39,831 nt of DNA from Oscillospiraceae bacterium. Its GTDB lineage: Bacteria; Bacillota; Clostridia; Oscillospirales; Oscillospiraceae. The position numbers and the translations under genes are program-made. The notes below the pieces were generated by a model. The model saw nothing but the letters and a program-made list of their open reading frames with translations. It did not search any database and was not told where the DNA came from. Shown in pieces: positions 7,439 through 14,624 of this stretch. The stretch's first letter is position 1. Every line of letters starts with the position of its first letter. The DNA lies in the NCBI GenBank assembly GCA_022800525.1, contig JAAWQM010000026.1:1-39831 (forward strand). The letters run 5' to 3'.

Positions 7439-9331
7439 TTACTTCGCCTCGGCAGTGGCGGACTCGAAGGTCAGACCGCGGTCAAACCACCTGGAACCCA
7501 GCGCGGCATAGGCCAGCTCCTGGTCCAGTGCCTCGACGGGAACGGTGAAGGTGTACGCGCCCTTAGCATTTTCAACATAGTCAATCAGTCCGGACCCGGC
7601 CTTCTCCGCATCGGCGGCGGTACCCGCGTACATCTGCGTGTAGCCCGTACCGCTGAGGGTCAGCAGGGCGGACATCTTACCGCCTTCTACGGTCAGCTCA
7701 CAGGCCACCACGCGGAACATCCTGGAATCGCTGGTCACGTCAATGGTATACACGCCGTCCGCCAGCTCCGCGCTCTCAGCGGGAGCGGAAGGCTCTTCGG
7801 TTTTGCTGCCGGTGTTCGCGGGGTTGGGCTCCTTTTCAACCGAGGTCTCGCTCAGCAGCTCGGCGTTCTGGGCGTGCTGAACCAGTATCTGCTGGATACC
7901 CTCAATTTCGCCCAGGCCCTTGATATCGGTGACAACCTCGTAGCCCGCCTCCGTGAAAACGGTTTTCCAGGAACCCTCTTCATCACCGGCCATATCGTTG
8001 TTGGCATGGTCGCCGGCAACGATCATCATGGGACGCAGGACCACGCGGGTATACTCCCCGTCCTGGACCATTCTAAGCACGTCCTGCACGTCGGGGTGGG
8101 CCTCAACGGTTCCGACAAAATAGTTGTCGTAGCCTGCGGCCTTGAGCTCCTCCTGCATTCTGGCGTAGATGCCGTTGGCGGCGGCCTCGGTGCCGTGGCC
8201 CATATAGCAGATGGCGGTCTTGCCGTCGTCAAAGCTGGCCGCAGCCTCCACTAGAGCCAGCGCCACATCGGTGAAGTCCTTGTCGCTGGTCAGCAGGGGC
8301 GCGCCGATCCTGATGGTCTCAAAATCATCCGCCCAGTTGTCCTCCAGCTCCTTGCGCAGGTCGCCGTACTCATAGCCGTTCATCAGGTGGGTGGGCTGGA
8401 CCAGCAGCTCCTTCACGCCGTTGTCCTTGGCACGCTGGAGCGCTTCCTGGACGTTGTCGATTTTCACGCCGTCCCGGCGCAGGACATGCTCGATGATGAT
8501 GTCGGCGGTAAAGCCCCGGCGGACGGAGTAGCCGGTAAACGCCTTCTCCAGAGCGCCCTCAATCCCGCCGATGGTGGCGGCGCGGTTCTCATTGTAGCTG
8601 GTGCCGAAGCTGACTACCAGCAGCTCCTTTTCGCCGATGCTGTTCCCGTTGCGGGCGTCGTCCTTGGAGGCGTCGCCAGTGCTGCTGTCATCCATGTAGC
8701 GGCAGATGATGGCGGCAGCCTCCGCACGGGTCACGTTCCCCTGGGGGTCCAGCTTTCCGCCGTCGCTGCCACTGATGTACTCGCTGGCTACGGCCCAGTT
8801 CATGAACGCGGGGGCCCAGGATTCCAGTTGGTCCACGTCGGGATAACTGGAGAGCACATCCTCGCTGCTGCGCAGTTCCTCTGCGCCGGCCAGCCTTGCG
8901 GCGAAGCCGTTGAGGATCTTGGCGATGGCCTGACGCTCAACCGGGGCGTTGGGCTCAAAGGTGGTATCGCCGGTGCCGTTGACGATGCTCTGAGAGCTGG
9001 CCCAGAGCACAGCGTCCTTGTACTTGGCACCGTCGGGTACGTCGGTGAAGGGATTGGCGCTGATGGAGCCAGTGACCTTCCCGGACTTCTGCGCAAGACG
9101 GTACAGAGCCAGGACTAGGTCGGCGCGGGTCATGTTCTCGTCGGGGGCAAAGGTGGTTGCGGTTTTGCCGTCAATCAGGCCCAGCTCCACCACGTTCTTG
9201 ATGTATTCCTCGCCCCAGTGGCCGGAGATATCGCTGTAACCGCCGTTCTCCGACGCGAACGCGGTCCCGGCAAGACCCAGGACCATGACCGTTGCCAGCA
9301 GCATCGCCGCCAGCTTATTCCGCTTTCTCAT
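7439..9331 (-). CDS. S-layer-anchored CbiK-type tetrapyrrole chelatase (signal peptide, three SLH domains, CbiK domain, C-terminal beta domain)
   Basis: The 630-residue protein begins with a signal peptide (LAAMLLATVMVLGLAGTAFA). Three SLH repeats follow (about 30-80, 93-150, 160-215; YSDISGHWGEEYI, FTDVPDGAKYKDAV, YPDVDQLESWAPAF), which bind secondary cell-wall polymer. Residues 235-500 are a complete CbiK domain: LLVVSFGTSYNENR, RRDGVKIDNVQEAL, CYMGHGTEAAAN, VEAHPDV and MIVAGDHANNDMAGD, so both metal-site His residues of CbiK are present. Known CbiK inserts cobalt (or iron) into sirohydrochlorin. An exported form could insert, remove or simply bind a metal tetrapyrrole at the surface. The last 105 residues resemble the domain of the lipoprotein downstream. 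ATG 9331 is chosen for the signal peptide; AGGAGG lies 13 nt upstream, slightly far. Confidence 0.9.
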   Translation of the reverse strand: MRKRNKLAAMLLATVMVLGLAGTAFASENGGYSDISGHWGEEYIKNVVELGLIDGKTATTFAPDENMTRADLVLALYRLAQKSGKVTGSISANPFTDVPDGAKYKDAVLWASSQSIVNGTGDTTFEPNAPVERQAIAKILNGFAARLAGAEELRSSEDVLSSYPDVDQLESWAPAFMNWAVASEYISGSDGGKLDPQGNVTRAEAAAIICRYMDDSSTGDASKDDARNGNSIGEKELLVVSFGTSYNENRAATIGGIEGALEKAFTGYSVRRGFTADIIIEHVLRRDGVKIDNVQEALQRAKDNGVKELLVQPTHLMNGYEYGDLRKELEDNWADDFETIRIGAPLLTSDKDFTDVALALVEAAASFDDGKTAICYMGHGTEAAANGIYARMQEELKAAGYDNYFVGTVEAHPDVQDVLRMVQDGEYTRVVLRPMMIVAGDHANNDMAGDEEGSWKTVFTEAGYEVVTDIKGLGEIEGIQQILVQHAQNAELLSETSVEKEPNPANTGSKTEEPSAPAESAELADGVYTIDVTSDSRMFRVVACELTVEGGKMSALLTLSGTGYTQMYAGTAADAEKAGSGLIDYVENAKGAYTFTVPVEALDQELAYAALGSRWFDRGLTFESATAEAK

Positions 9332-9360
9332 TGTTGATGTAATACCTCCTGATACTTTTT

Positions 9361-9415
9361 CAGGCGGCGTAACCGGATAAAGACCGTGGAGGTATGGGGC
9401 CCTCACCGCCGCCTG
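9361..9415 (-). promoter_or_regulatory. Leader hairpin before the S-layer chelatase gene
   Basis: CAGGCGGCG and CGCCGCCTG can pair across a 37-nt loop between the -10 element and the ribosome binding site. The loop contains CCTCC, which could pair with AGGAGG at 9345-9350. A translational switch is possible, but I recognise no known riboswitch class. Confidence 0.4.
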
Positions 9416-9426
9416 TATATGATCAA

Positions 9427-9435
9427 ATTATACCA
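9427..9435 (-). promoter_or_regulatory. Extended -10 promoter element for the S-layer chelatase gene
   Basis: TGG-TATAAT reads on the minus strand about 95 nt before ATG 9331, an extended -10. No good -35 lies at 17 bp; a TTGACA at 9473-9478 is too far upstream. Confidence 0.5.
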
Positions 9436-9486
9436 TACTCTTTCCCGTTTGGCTAGTCCCTTTTTCCAAGTTTGTCAAAATTTTTA

Positions 9487-9530
9487 CAAAACAGAGGGGG
9501 CGGTACAGCCGAAGCCATACCGCCCCCCTC
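9487..9530 (-). terminator. Intrinsic terminator after the siroheme protein gene
   Basis: GAGGGGGGCGGTA and TACCGCCCCCTC pair on the minus strand 20 nt after the stop, followed by TGTTTTGT. It separates the siroheme-protein gene from the chelatase promoter. Confidence 0.75.
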
Positions 9531-9549
9531 TTAAAGTCCTCTTATGCTG

Positions 9550-10503
9550 TCAGCAGGTCGCGCCGCCCGCCATATGCAGCTCAGCGTCCAGAATCGCCTG
9601 CTTGCGCTCCAGCAGCTCATTGCCCAGCAGCTGCTGCTCCACATTCTCAAAGCCCAGCCGCTCGATGGTCTTGGCAAAACGCTCGCCGGTCTTGCCCTGT
9701 TCGCGGAACAGCAGGATGGCCTTCTCGATGACCGCCAGAGCCTCCTCCTGATCAGTGAAAATTTTGGTCAGGGCCTGACCCTGGGCCACCTTCTTGCCCC
9801 AGCGTCCGCCAATGTAAATCTTGTAGCCGTATGTTCCCTCGTCCAGCGCGTCGAAGTGGCAGGTCCCGATGCAGCGTCCGCAGTTGTTGCAGATGTCCTT
9901 GTCAATCTCCAGCACACCGTCCTCCAGTTTAGCCGCGCCCATGGGGCAGGTCTGGACCACGCCGCACTTCTTGCAGCCGTTGCACTCGTCCTGGTCCAGC
10001 CCGGGGATGCGCTGGCCGATGATGCCCAGGTCGTTCAGGTCGGGCTTGACGCAGTTGTTGGGACAGCCGCCCACGGCAATCTTGAACTTGTGGGGCAGCT
10101 TCACGCCGCGATAGCCCTCATAGAAGCGGTGATGGATCTCCTCGCTGAGTCCGAAGGAATCCAGCAGGCCGTACTGGCAGGTGGTGCCCTTGCAGGCCAC
10201 CACAGGGCGCACCATGGAGCCGGTGCCGCCGGTGACAAGCCCCTCCTTGGCGATGTACGCCTGGAACGCCTCAATCTTCTCGTAGGGGATGCCCTGGACC
10301 TCAATGGTCAGGCGGGTGGTAAAGGTGACGATGCCGTTGCCGAACTTCTCGGCGGCCTCAGCGATGCACCGCTGCTGGGCGGCGGTGATTTTGCCGTTGA
10401 TGGTGATGATGCGTCCGGAGAAGTTGTCCGTGCCCTTGTTGGACAGGAAGCCCATTGACTTTACTCTCTTTTCGTCCGCCACGCTGACTGTCAGTGTTGC
10501 CAT
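9550..10503 (-). CDS. Siroheme/4Fe-4S sulfite (nitrite) reductase-like protein with ferredoxin domain
   Basis: The 317-residue protein combines a nitrite/sulfite reductase half-domain with two [4Fe-4S] ferredoxin motifs. The reductase part shows TTRLTIEVQGI, then CKGTTCQYG and GGCPNNCVKPDLNDLGI, the Cys pairs that hold the siroheme-bridged cluster. The ferredoxin part shows CNGCKKCGVVQTCPMGAAK and CNNCGRCIGTCHFDALDEG. This layout matches anaerobic sulfite reductase subunit C (AsrC) and other small dissimilatory-type sulfite reductase-like proteins. No AsrA or AsrB gene is next to it, so electron donor and substrate are open. AAAAGGAGAA precedes ATG 10503. The upstream gene encodes a thiol/disulfide flavoenzyme with a rhodanese domain, suggesting sulfur metabolism. 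Confidence 0.85.
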   Translation of the reverse strand: MATLTVSVADEKRVKSMGFLSNKGTDNFSGRIITINGKITAAQQRCIAEAAEKFGNGIVTFTTRLTIEVQGIPYEKIEAFQAYIAKEGLVTGGTGSMVRPVVACKGTTCQYGLLDSFGLSEEIHHRFYEGYRGVKLPHKFKIAVGGCPNNCVKPDLNDLGIIGQRIPGLDQDECNGCKKCGVVQTCPMGAAKLEDGVLEIDKDICNNCGRCIGTCHFDALDEGTYGYKIYIGGRWGKKVAQGQALTKIFTDQEEALAVIEKAILLFREQGKTGERFAKTIERLGFENVEQQLLGNELLERKQAILDAELHMAGGATC

Positions 10504-10637
10504 AGTTGTGTTCTCCTTTTCTTTTTTCAAATGAATGATGGTTGCTTCTGAACCGAATGGCAGGATGTAATATATGCCATGCTTTGCGGCTGCCGTCGCA
10601 AAACGGCTCAAATCTTCCGGATTTTATATTCGGAAAT

Positions 10638-10646
10638 AGTATAGCA
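10638..10646 (-). promoter_or_regulatory. Extended -10 element for the siroheme protein gene
   Basis: TGC-TATACT on the minus strand, 135 nt before ATG 10503. No convincing -35 is seen, so the call is tentative. Confidence 0.4.
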
Positions 10647-10726
10647 GACGCTGGTTATTTCAACACGCCGTATCCCGCAGAGGCGCACGGTCTCCGCGCC
10701 TTCTATCCCCCTGCCGGACCGGGAGG

Positions 10727-12355
10727 TCACTCCTCAATCTCCGTAAAGGTAGTGCCGCCCTCCAGCACTTTGGTGTTGGTGTAGCCGTAATACTTCATAC
10801 GGTTCTGGGCCATGTAGGCCCGCCTGCCCTTGGTGCAGACCAGCAGCAGCTTCGCGTCCTTGGCCAGCCCCGGGATGTCCCCCTCAATCCTGGTCAGGTC
10901 CACATACTTCTTGTCCGGCAGGGCCGGGGCGAGGGCGCAGTCGATGATTTCATACCCCTCGGCGGCCCCATTGGCGTACTCCTGGGGCGTAATCGACTCC
11001 AGCCCGCCGTCCAGCTTGTTCATCAAAATGTTGATGCTCTGGGCAAAGGGATGGATGGCCGTGGAAAACGGCGGCGCGTAGGCGAAATCCATCGCCGCCA
11101 GCTGATCCACTGTCGCCCCCAGGGAAATCGCCGTCACGCCGATATCCGTGATCTTGTCCACCGCGCCAGGACCCAGCACCTGTACGCCCAACAGCTTCCT
11201 GGTCGTCCTGTCCGCCGTCAGCTTCACGATGAACAGCCCGGAGCCGGGGTAATAATGGGCCTTGTCGTCCAGTACGGTGAGGACAGTCTCCACATCGTAC
11301 CCCCCGGCCCTGGCGGCTGTCTCCGTCAGACCTGTGCGGCCTGTGTTCAGTCCGCCGGGCAGCCTGGCGACCCCCGTCCCCAGCACGCCGGGGTACACAC
11401 TCTCCCTCCCCGCGATGTTCTTCGCCAGAATGCGCCCGGCAATGTTGGCCGTGGAGCCCATGGGAGACCACGCCGGTTTGCCGGTCTGACGGTTGGCGAC
11501 CATGGCGCAGTCGCCGGCTGCGTAGATGTCCGGCACATTGGTGCGCAGATGCTGGTCCGTCAGGATGGTCCCCTTGAACATCTCAATTCCGGTCCCCTCC
11601 AGGAACCCGGTGTTGGGCCGGATGCCGATGGCCAACACCAGTGCGTCGGCCTTCATCCCGCGCTTGCTGGTCAGAACCTTCTCCACCCTGCCGTTTCCTT
11701 CCACGCCCTCCAGGGACACGCCGGTCATGGGCATGACACCCGCGTCAGCCATCTTGTTCTCCACATACTCGCTGAGCTCAGGGTCCAGGAAGTTGGGCAG
11801 CACGTGGGGCGCATAGTCGATCACCGTCGTCTTCACGCCCTTGGCGGCTAGATTCTCCGCCACCTCCAGGCCGATAAAGCCGCCCCCGGCCACCACGGCC
11901 CGCTTGATCTCCCCGGCCTCCACCGCCGCCCGCAGGCCGATGGCGTCGTCGGGAGTGCGCATTACGAACACATTTTTCAGGTCCAGCCCGTTGACCGGAG
12001 GCACGAAGGGGGACGCGCCGGTGGCGATAACCAGCTTGTCATAGCCATACTCCGCCGCTTCGCCGGTCTCCAGGTCCTTGGCCTCCACGGTGTGCTTGTC
12101 AGGATGTACCGCCACAGCCTCCGTCCTGGTCCTGACCCTGGCTCCGGTGAGGGCGGCGAACTTCTCCGGCGTATTGACAATCAGCTCGCTCTTTTCGCGG
12201 ATCACACCGCCCACATAGTAGGGCAGGCCGCAGCCCGCGTAGGAGATGTCCCTGCCCTTGGTCAGCACCGTCACCTCACAGCTCTGGTCCTCCCGCAGGA
12301 GCTTGGCCGCGACCTTTGTTCCGGCAGCAACGCCGCCCAATATCAGTACCTTCAT
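10727..12355 (-). CDS. CoA-disulfide reductase / NADH-dependent flavoprotein with C-terminal rhodanese domain
   Basis: The 542-residue protein is a pyridine-nucleotide-disulfide oxidoreductase of the CoA-disulfide-reductase type. An FAD-binding motif, ILGGVAAGTKVAAKL, starts it; YAGCGLPYYVGG carries the single redox Cys typical of CoADR and Nox enzymes; GGGFIGLEVAENL binds NAD(P)H; and IYAAGDCA is the second FAD motif. The last 80 residues form a rhodanese domain with the loop CTKGRR (C-x2-G-x-R), so its persulfide Cys is present. Such CoADR-rhodanese fusions reduce CoA persulfide, polysulfide or CoA disulfide. The gene lies 223 nt upstream of the siroheme protein gene on the same strand, each with a possible promoter. 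GAGGAG precedes ATG 12355. Confidence 0.88.
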   Translation of the reverse strand: MKVLILGGVAAGTKVAAKLLREDQSCEVTVLTKGRDISYAGCGLPYYVGGVIREKSELIVNTPEKFAALTGARVRTRTEAVAVHPDKHTVEAKDLETGEAAEYGYDKLVIATGASPFVPPVNGLDLKNVFVMRTPDDAIGLRAAVEAGEIKRAVVAGGGFIGLEVAENLAAKGVKTTVIDYAPHVLPNFLDPELSEYVENKMADAGVMPMTGVSLEGVEGNGRVEKVLTSKRGMKADALVLAIGIRPNTGFLEGTGIEMFKGTILTDQHLRTNVPDIYAAGDCAMVANRQTGKPAWSPMGSTANIAGRILAKNIAGRESVYPGVLGTGVARLPGGLNTGRTGLTETAARAGGYDVETVLTVLDDKAHYYPGSGLFIVKLTADRTTRKLLGVQVLGPGAVDKITDIGVTAISLGATVDQLAAMDFAYAPPFSTAIHPFAQSINILMNKLDGGLESITPQEYANGAAEGYEIIDCALAPALPDKKYVDLTRIEGDIPGLAKDAKLLLVCTKGRRAYMAQNRMKYYGYTNTKVLEGGTTFTEIEE

Positions 12356-12506
12356 GTTTTGCTCTCCTCTTCTCGACTTATTTTGGACGGACCGGCGGAC
12401 ACGCCTGCCCATACAATCCTACTTGATTCCAGGGTAATGTAAAGCGAGGCTATCCCCACCGGAACGGCCTCACAGATCCAACATATTGTCCGGGAGCTAC
12501 GGTTTC

Positions 12507-12535
12507 AGCTTACTCTATTTTGTCTGGTTTGTCAA
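12507..12535 (-). promoter_or_regulatory. Putative promoter of the CoA-disulfide reductase gene
   Basis: TTGACA-N17-TAAGCT on the minus strand, about 150 nt before ATG 12355. The -35 is perfect and the -10 is weak. The 334-bp gap here also holds repeat copy A and the terminator of the beta-CASP gene. Confidence 0.45.
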
Positions 12536-12553
12536 CTGGGAACGCAAGACAAA

Positions 12554-12612
12554 CAGGGAAATCCATTTTTGCGGTTTGCGGATTTTGGAATGAACAAAAA
12601 TCAATTTCCCTG
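12554..12612. repeat. CAGGGAAATC-ended intergenic repeat, copy A (59 bp)
   Basis: The element opens with CAGGGAAATCCATTTTTGC and closes with ATCAATTTCCCTG, the near reverse complement of its start. The same opening and closing occur at 14362-14432 and 22081-22170, with unlike interiors. It looks like a small non-coding element with terminal inverted repeats. Confidence 0.75.
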
Positions 12613-12644
12613 CGGGCGTGGACTGCTCCGGGGAATGCGGACAC

Positions 12645-12672
12645 CAAAAACGGGGGCGGATCAACCGCCCCC
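12645..12672 (-). terminator. Intrinsic terminator of the beta-CASP gene
   Basis: GGGGGCGG and CCGCCCCC form an 8-bp stem with a 5-nt loop on the minus strand, followed by GTTTTTGG, 18 nt after the stop. Confidence 0.85.
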
Positions 12673-12689
12673 GCAGAACTGTCCTGCCG

Positions 12690-14282
12690 TTATGCCTCCC
12701 ATTTCTCGATCATCTGCTTGAGCTGGTCGGCGAAGTTGCCCAGGTCGCGGTTGGCGCGGCCCTTGCTGCGCAGGATGACCTCCTGGAGCAGCTTGCCCAT
12801 GGCTACCAGACGCTGATAGGGCGCGGAAACCTTGCCCATCGGGGTGATGACCCGCCGCTCGGGGAGATAGCCCACGTCCACCACTTTGTTGGCAATGAGG
12901 TCGTAGGTCTCCGTATACTGCGGCGCGTGGGCGCTGATGCCCAGACGCTCCAGGCTGTCGGCGAAATAGGGGGCCACCTCCCGGTCGCCGTGGGTCACAA
13001 AGATATGGGTGGGGCTGGTGAAGGACTTTGCCCACTCCAGCAGGTGGTCCCGGTCAGCGTGGCTGGAGAGGCCCTTGAAGTTCACAATCTCCGCCAGCAC
13101 GGCCACGTCCTCGCCCAGCAGCTTCACGCTCTTCGCCCCGTCCAGCAGCGCGCGGCCCAGAGTGCCGGGGCCCTGGAAGCCCACGAAGGCGATGGTGCTC
13201 TCCGGACGCCACAGGTTGTACTTCAGGTGGTGGCGGATACGGCCCGCGTCGCACATGCCGGAGGCGGAGATGATGACCTTGGGCACCCGGTCAGCGTTGA
13301 GCAGCTTGGACTCCTCCACCGACTCCGTCAGCCGCAGGCCGGGGAAGGAGAACATATCCACCCCGTCCTTTACCAGGGCCAGGGCCTCGCCGTCCAGGTA
13401 GCCCCGCAAATCGCCGCAGAAGATGGTGGTGGCCTTGCTGGCCAGGGGGGAGTCGATGTAGACCGGGAAGTCCTTGACGGCTTTCACAAGATGCTCCTGC
13501 TTGATGCGGCGCAGGAAGTACAGAATTTCCTGGGTGCGGCCCACGGCGAAGGCGGGGATGACCAGATTGCCGCCCCGGCCCAGGGTGCGGTCGATGACCT
13601 TGGCCAGCTCGGAGGTGTAGCTCCACACCTCCTGGTGGTTCCGGTCGCCGTAGGTGGACTCCATGATGACGTAGTCCGCCTTTTTCAGCAGTACGGGATC
13701 GCGGATGATGGGCTGGTTCAGGTTGCCGATGTCGCCGGAGAAGACGATGGTCTTGTGTACGCCATTTTCCGTCACCTCCAGGGTGATGCTGGCGGAGCCC
13801 AGCAGGTGTCCGGCGTCGGTAAAGGTGGCGGTGACGCCGTCGCACAGGCCGATCTCCTGATCGTACTCGCAGGAGTGGACGTAGGCCTGGGTGCGCATGG
13901 CGTCCTCCACAGTGTAGATGGGCTCCTGGGGAGGACGGCCCGCGCGCATGTTGCGGCGGTTTTCGTACTCCGTGTCGGACTGCTGGATATAGGCGCTGTC
14001 TACCAGCATAATCTCCATCAGCCGGGCGGTAAGCCGGGTGGTCCAGATCTGGCCGTTGAAGCCCTGGCGCACCAGCATGGGGATTCGTCCGGAGTGGTCG
14101 ATATGGGCGTGGGTAACCAGGATGTAGTCGATGGTATTGGGCGCAAAGGGCAGCTCGTGGTTGTCGATCTCATCCCGCCCCTGCTGCAGGCCGCAGTCAA
14201 CAAGAATTCGCTTGCCATTGACCTCCAGGCAGTGGCAGCTGCCGGTGACGCATTGGTCCGCTCCGTAAAAACTCAGCTTCAT
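12690..14282 (-). CDS. MBL-fold beta-CASP RNA-processing exonuclease-like protein (CPSF73-like)
   Basis: The 530-residue protein has the metallo-beta-lactamase motif THAHIDHSG (His58, His60, Asp62, His63), then FTDAGHLLGSASI and VFSGDIGN for the other metal ligands. It then carries a beta-CASP domain with ESTYGDR, IPAFAVGRTQEILY, IISASGMCDAGRI and, near the C-terminus, GLSSHADRDHLLEW with the ligand His, and FVTHGD. These are hallmarks of CPSF73/YSH1-type RNA endo/exonucleases in bacteria and archaea. It is a single-gene unit with its own promoter and terminator. GGAGG precedes ATG 14282. The target RNAs are unknown. Confidence 0.88.
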   Translation of the reverse strand: MKLSFYGADQCVTGSCHCLEVNGKRILVDCGLQQGRDEIDNHELPFAPNTIDYILVTHAHIDHSGRIPMLVRQGFNGQIWTTRLTARLMEIMLVDSAYIQQSDTEYENRRNMRAGRPPQEPIYTVEDAMRTQAYVHSCEYDQEIGLCDGVTATFTDAGHLLGSASITLEVTENGVHKTIVFSGDIGNLNQPIIRDPVLLKKADYVIMESTYGDRNHQEVWSYTSELAKVIDRTLGRGGNLVIPAFAVGRTQEILYFLRRIKQEHLVKAVKDFPVYIDSPLASKATTIFCGDLRGYLDGEALALVKDGVDMFSFPGLRLTESVEESKLLNADRVPKVIISASGMCDAGRIRHHLKYNLWRPESTIAFVGFQGPGTLGRALLDGAKSVKLLGEDVAVLAEIVNFKGLSSHADRDHLLEWAKSFTSPTHIFVTHGDREVAPYFADSLERLGISAHAPQYTETYDLIANKVVDVGYLPERRVITPMGKVSAPYQRLVAMGKLLQEVILRSKGRANRDLGNFADQLKQMIEKWEA

Positions 14283-14313
14283 GGGATGGCCCTCCTCTAT
14301 GTATGATATACTC

Positions 14314-14342
14314 ATTGTAGCACAATTGGCGGGAAATGACAA
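14314..14342 (-). promoter_or_regulatory. Promoter of the beta-CASP gene
   Basis: TTGTCA-N17-TACAAT on the minus strand, 32 nt before the start codon. Confidence 0.8.
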
Positions 14343-14361
14343 TGGGAAATCGCCGCGGCGG

Positions 14362-14432
14362 CAGGGAAATCCATTTTGCAGAGGATATCCTTTCCTCTTA
14401 AAAATCTGCATAACATCAAACTGATTTCCCTG
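14362..14432. repeat. CAGGGAAATC-ended intergenic repeat, copy B (71 bp)
   Basis: It opens with CAGGGAAATCCATTTTGCAG and closes with CTGATTTCCCTG. It lies between the divergent beta-CASP and LacI-family promoters. See copies A and C. Confidence 0.75.
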
Positions 14433-14451
14433 GGATCATCCCTGCAGGGAC

Positions 14452-14480
14452 TGGTCAAACGGCTTCGCCTGTGATATATT
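14452..14480 (+). promoter_or_regulatory. Putative promoter of the LacI-family regulator gene
   Basis: TGGTCA-N17-TATATT on the plus strand. The -10 abuts the first palindrome at 14479, so binding there would cover the transcription start. Confidence 0.55.
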
Positions 14481-14590
14481 ATTTCCGAATTAAAAATTCG
14501 GAAATAATTAAGCCGTTTTGCCCGCCGCCACAGGCGGCAGCTGCAAAACATGGAAAATATTACTTCCGACCTGAAAGATCGGAAGTAATA
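14479..14590 (+). promoter_or_regulatory. Two related palindromes in the LacI-family regulator leader (candidate operators or RNA hairpins)
   Basis: The first palindrome (14479-14507) has 13-bp perfect arms TTATTTCCGAATT/AATTCGGAAATAA with a 3-nt loop. The second (14558-14590) has 12-bp arms TATTACTTCCGA/TCGGAAGTAATA with a 9-nt loop. They share the TTCCGA...TCGGAA core, and a GC-rich CCGCC/GGCGG hairpin lies between them. Twin copies of one core just after the -10 fit autoregulation. Confidence 0.65.
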
Positions 14591-14624
14591 ATGTGAAATC
14601 GATCTCAAACGGAGGACTGACCTT

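Noticed and set aside
12618-14306. A 562-codon plus-strand frame opposite the beta-CASP gene
   Set aside because: The translation is His/Gln/Gly/Val-rich with no recognisable domain, while the minus strand holds a full beta-CASP protein with promoter and terminator.
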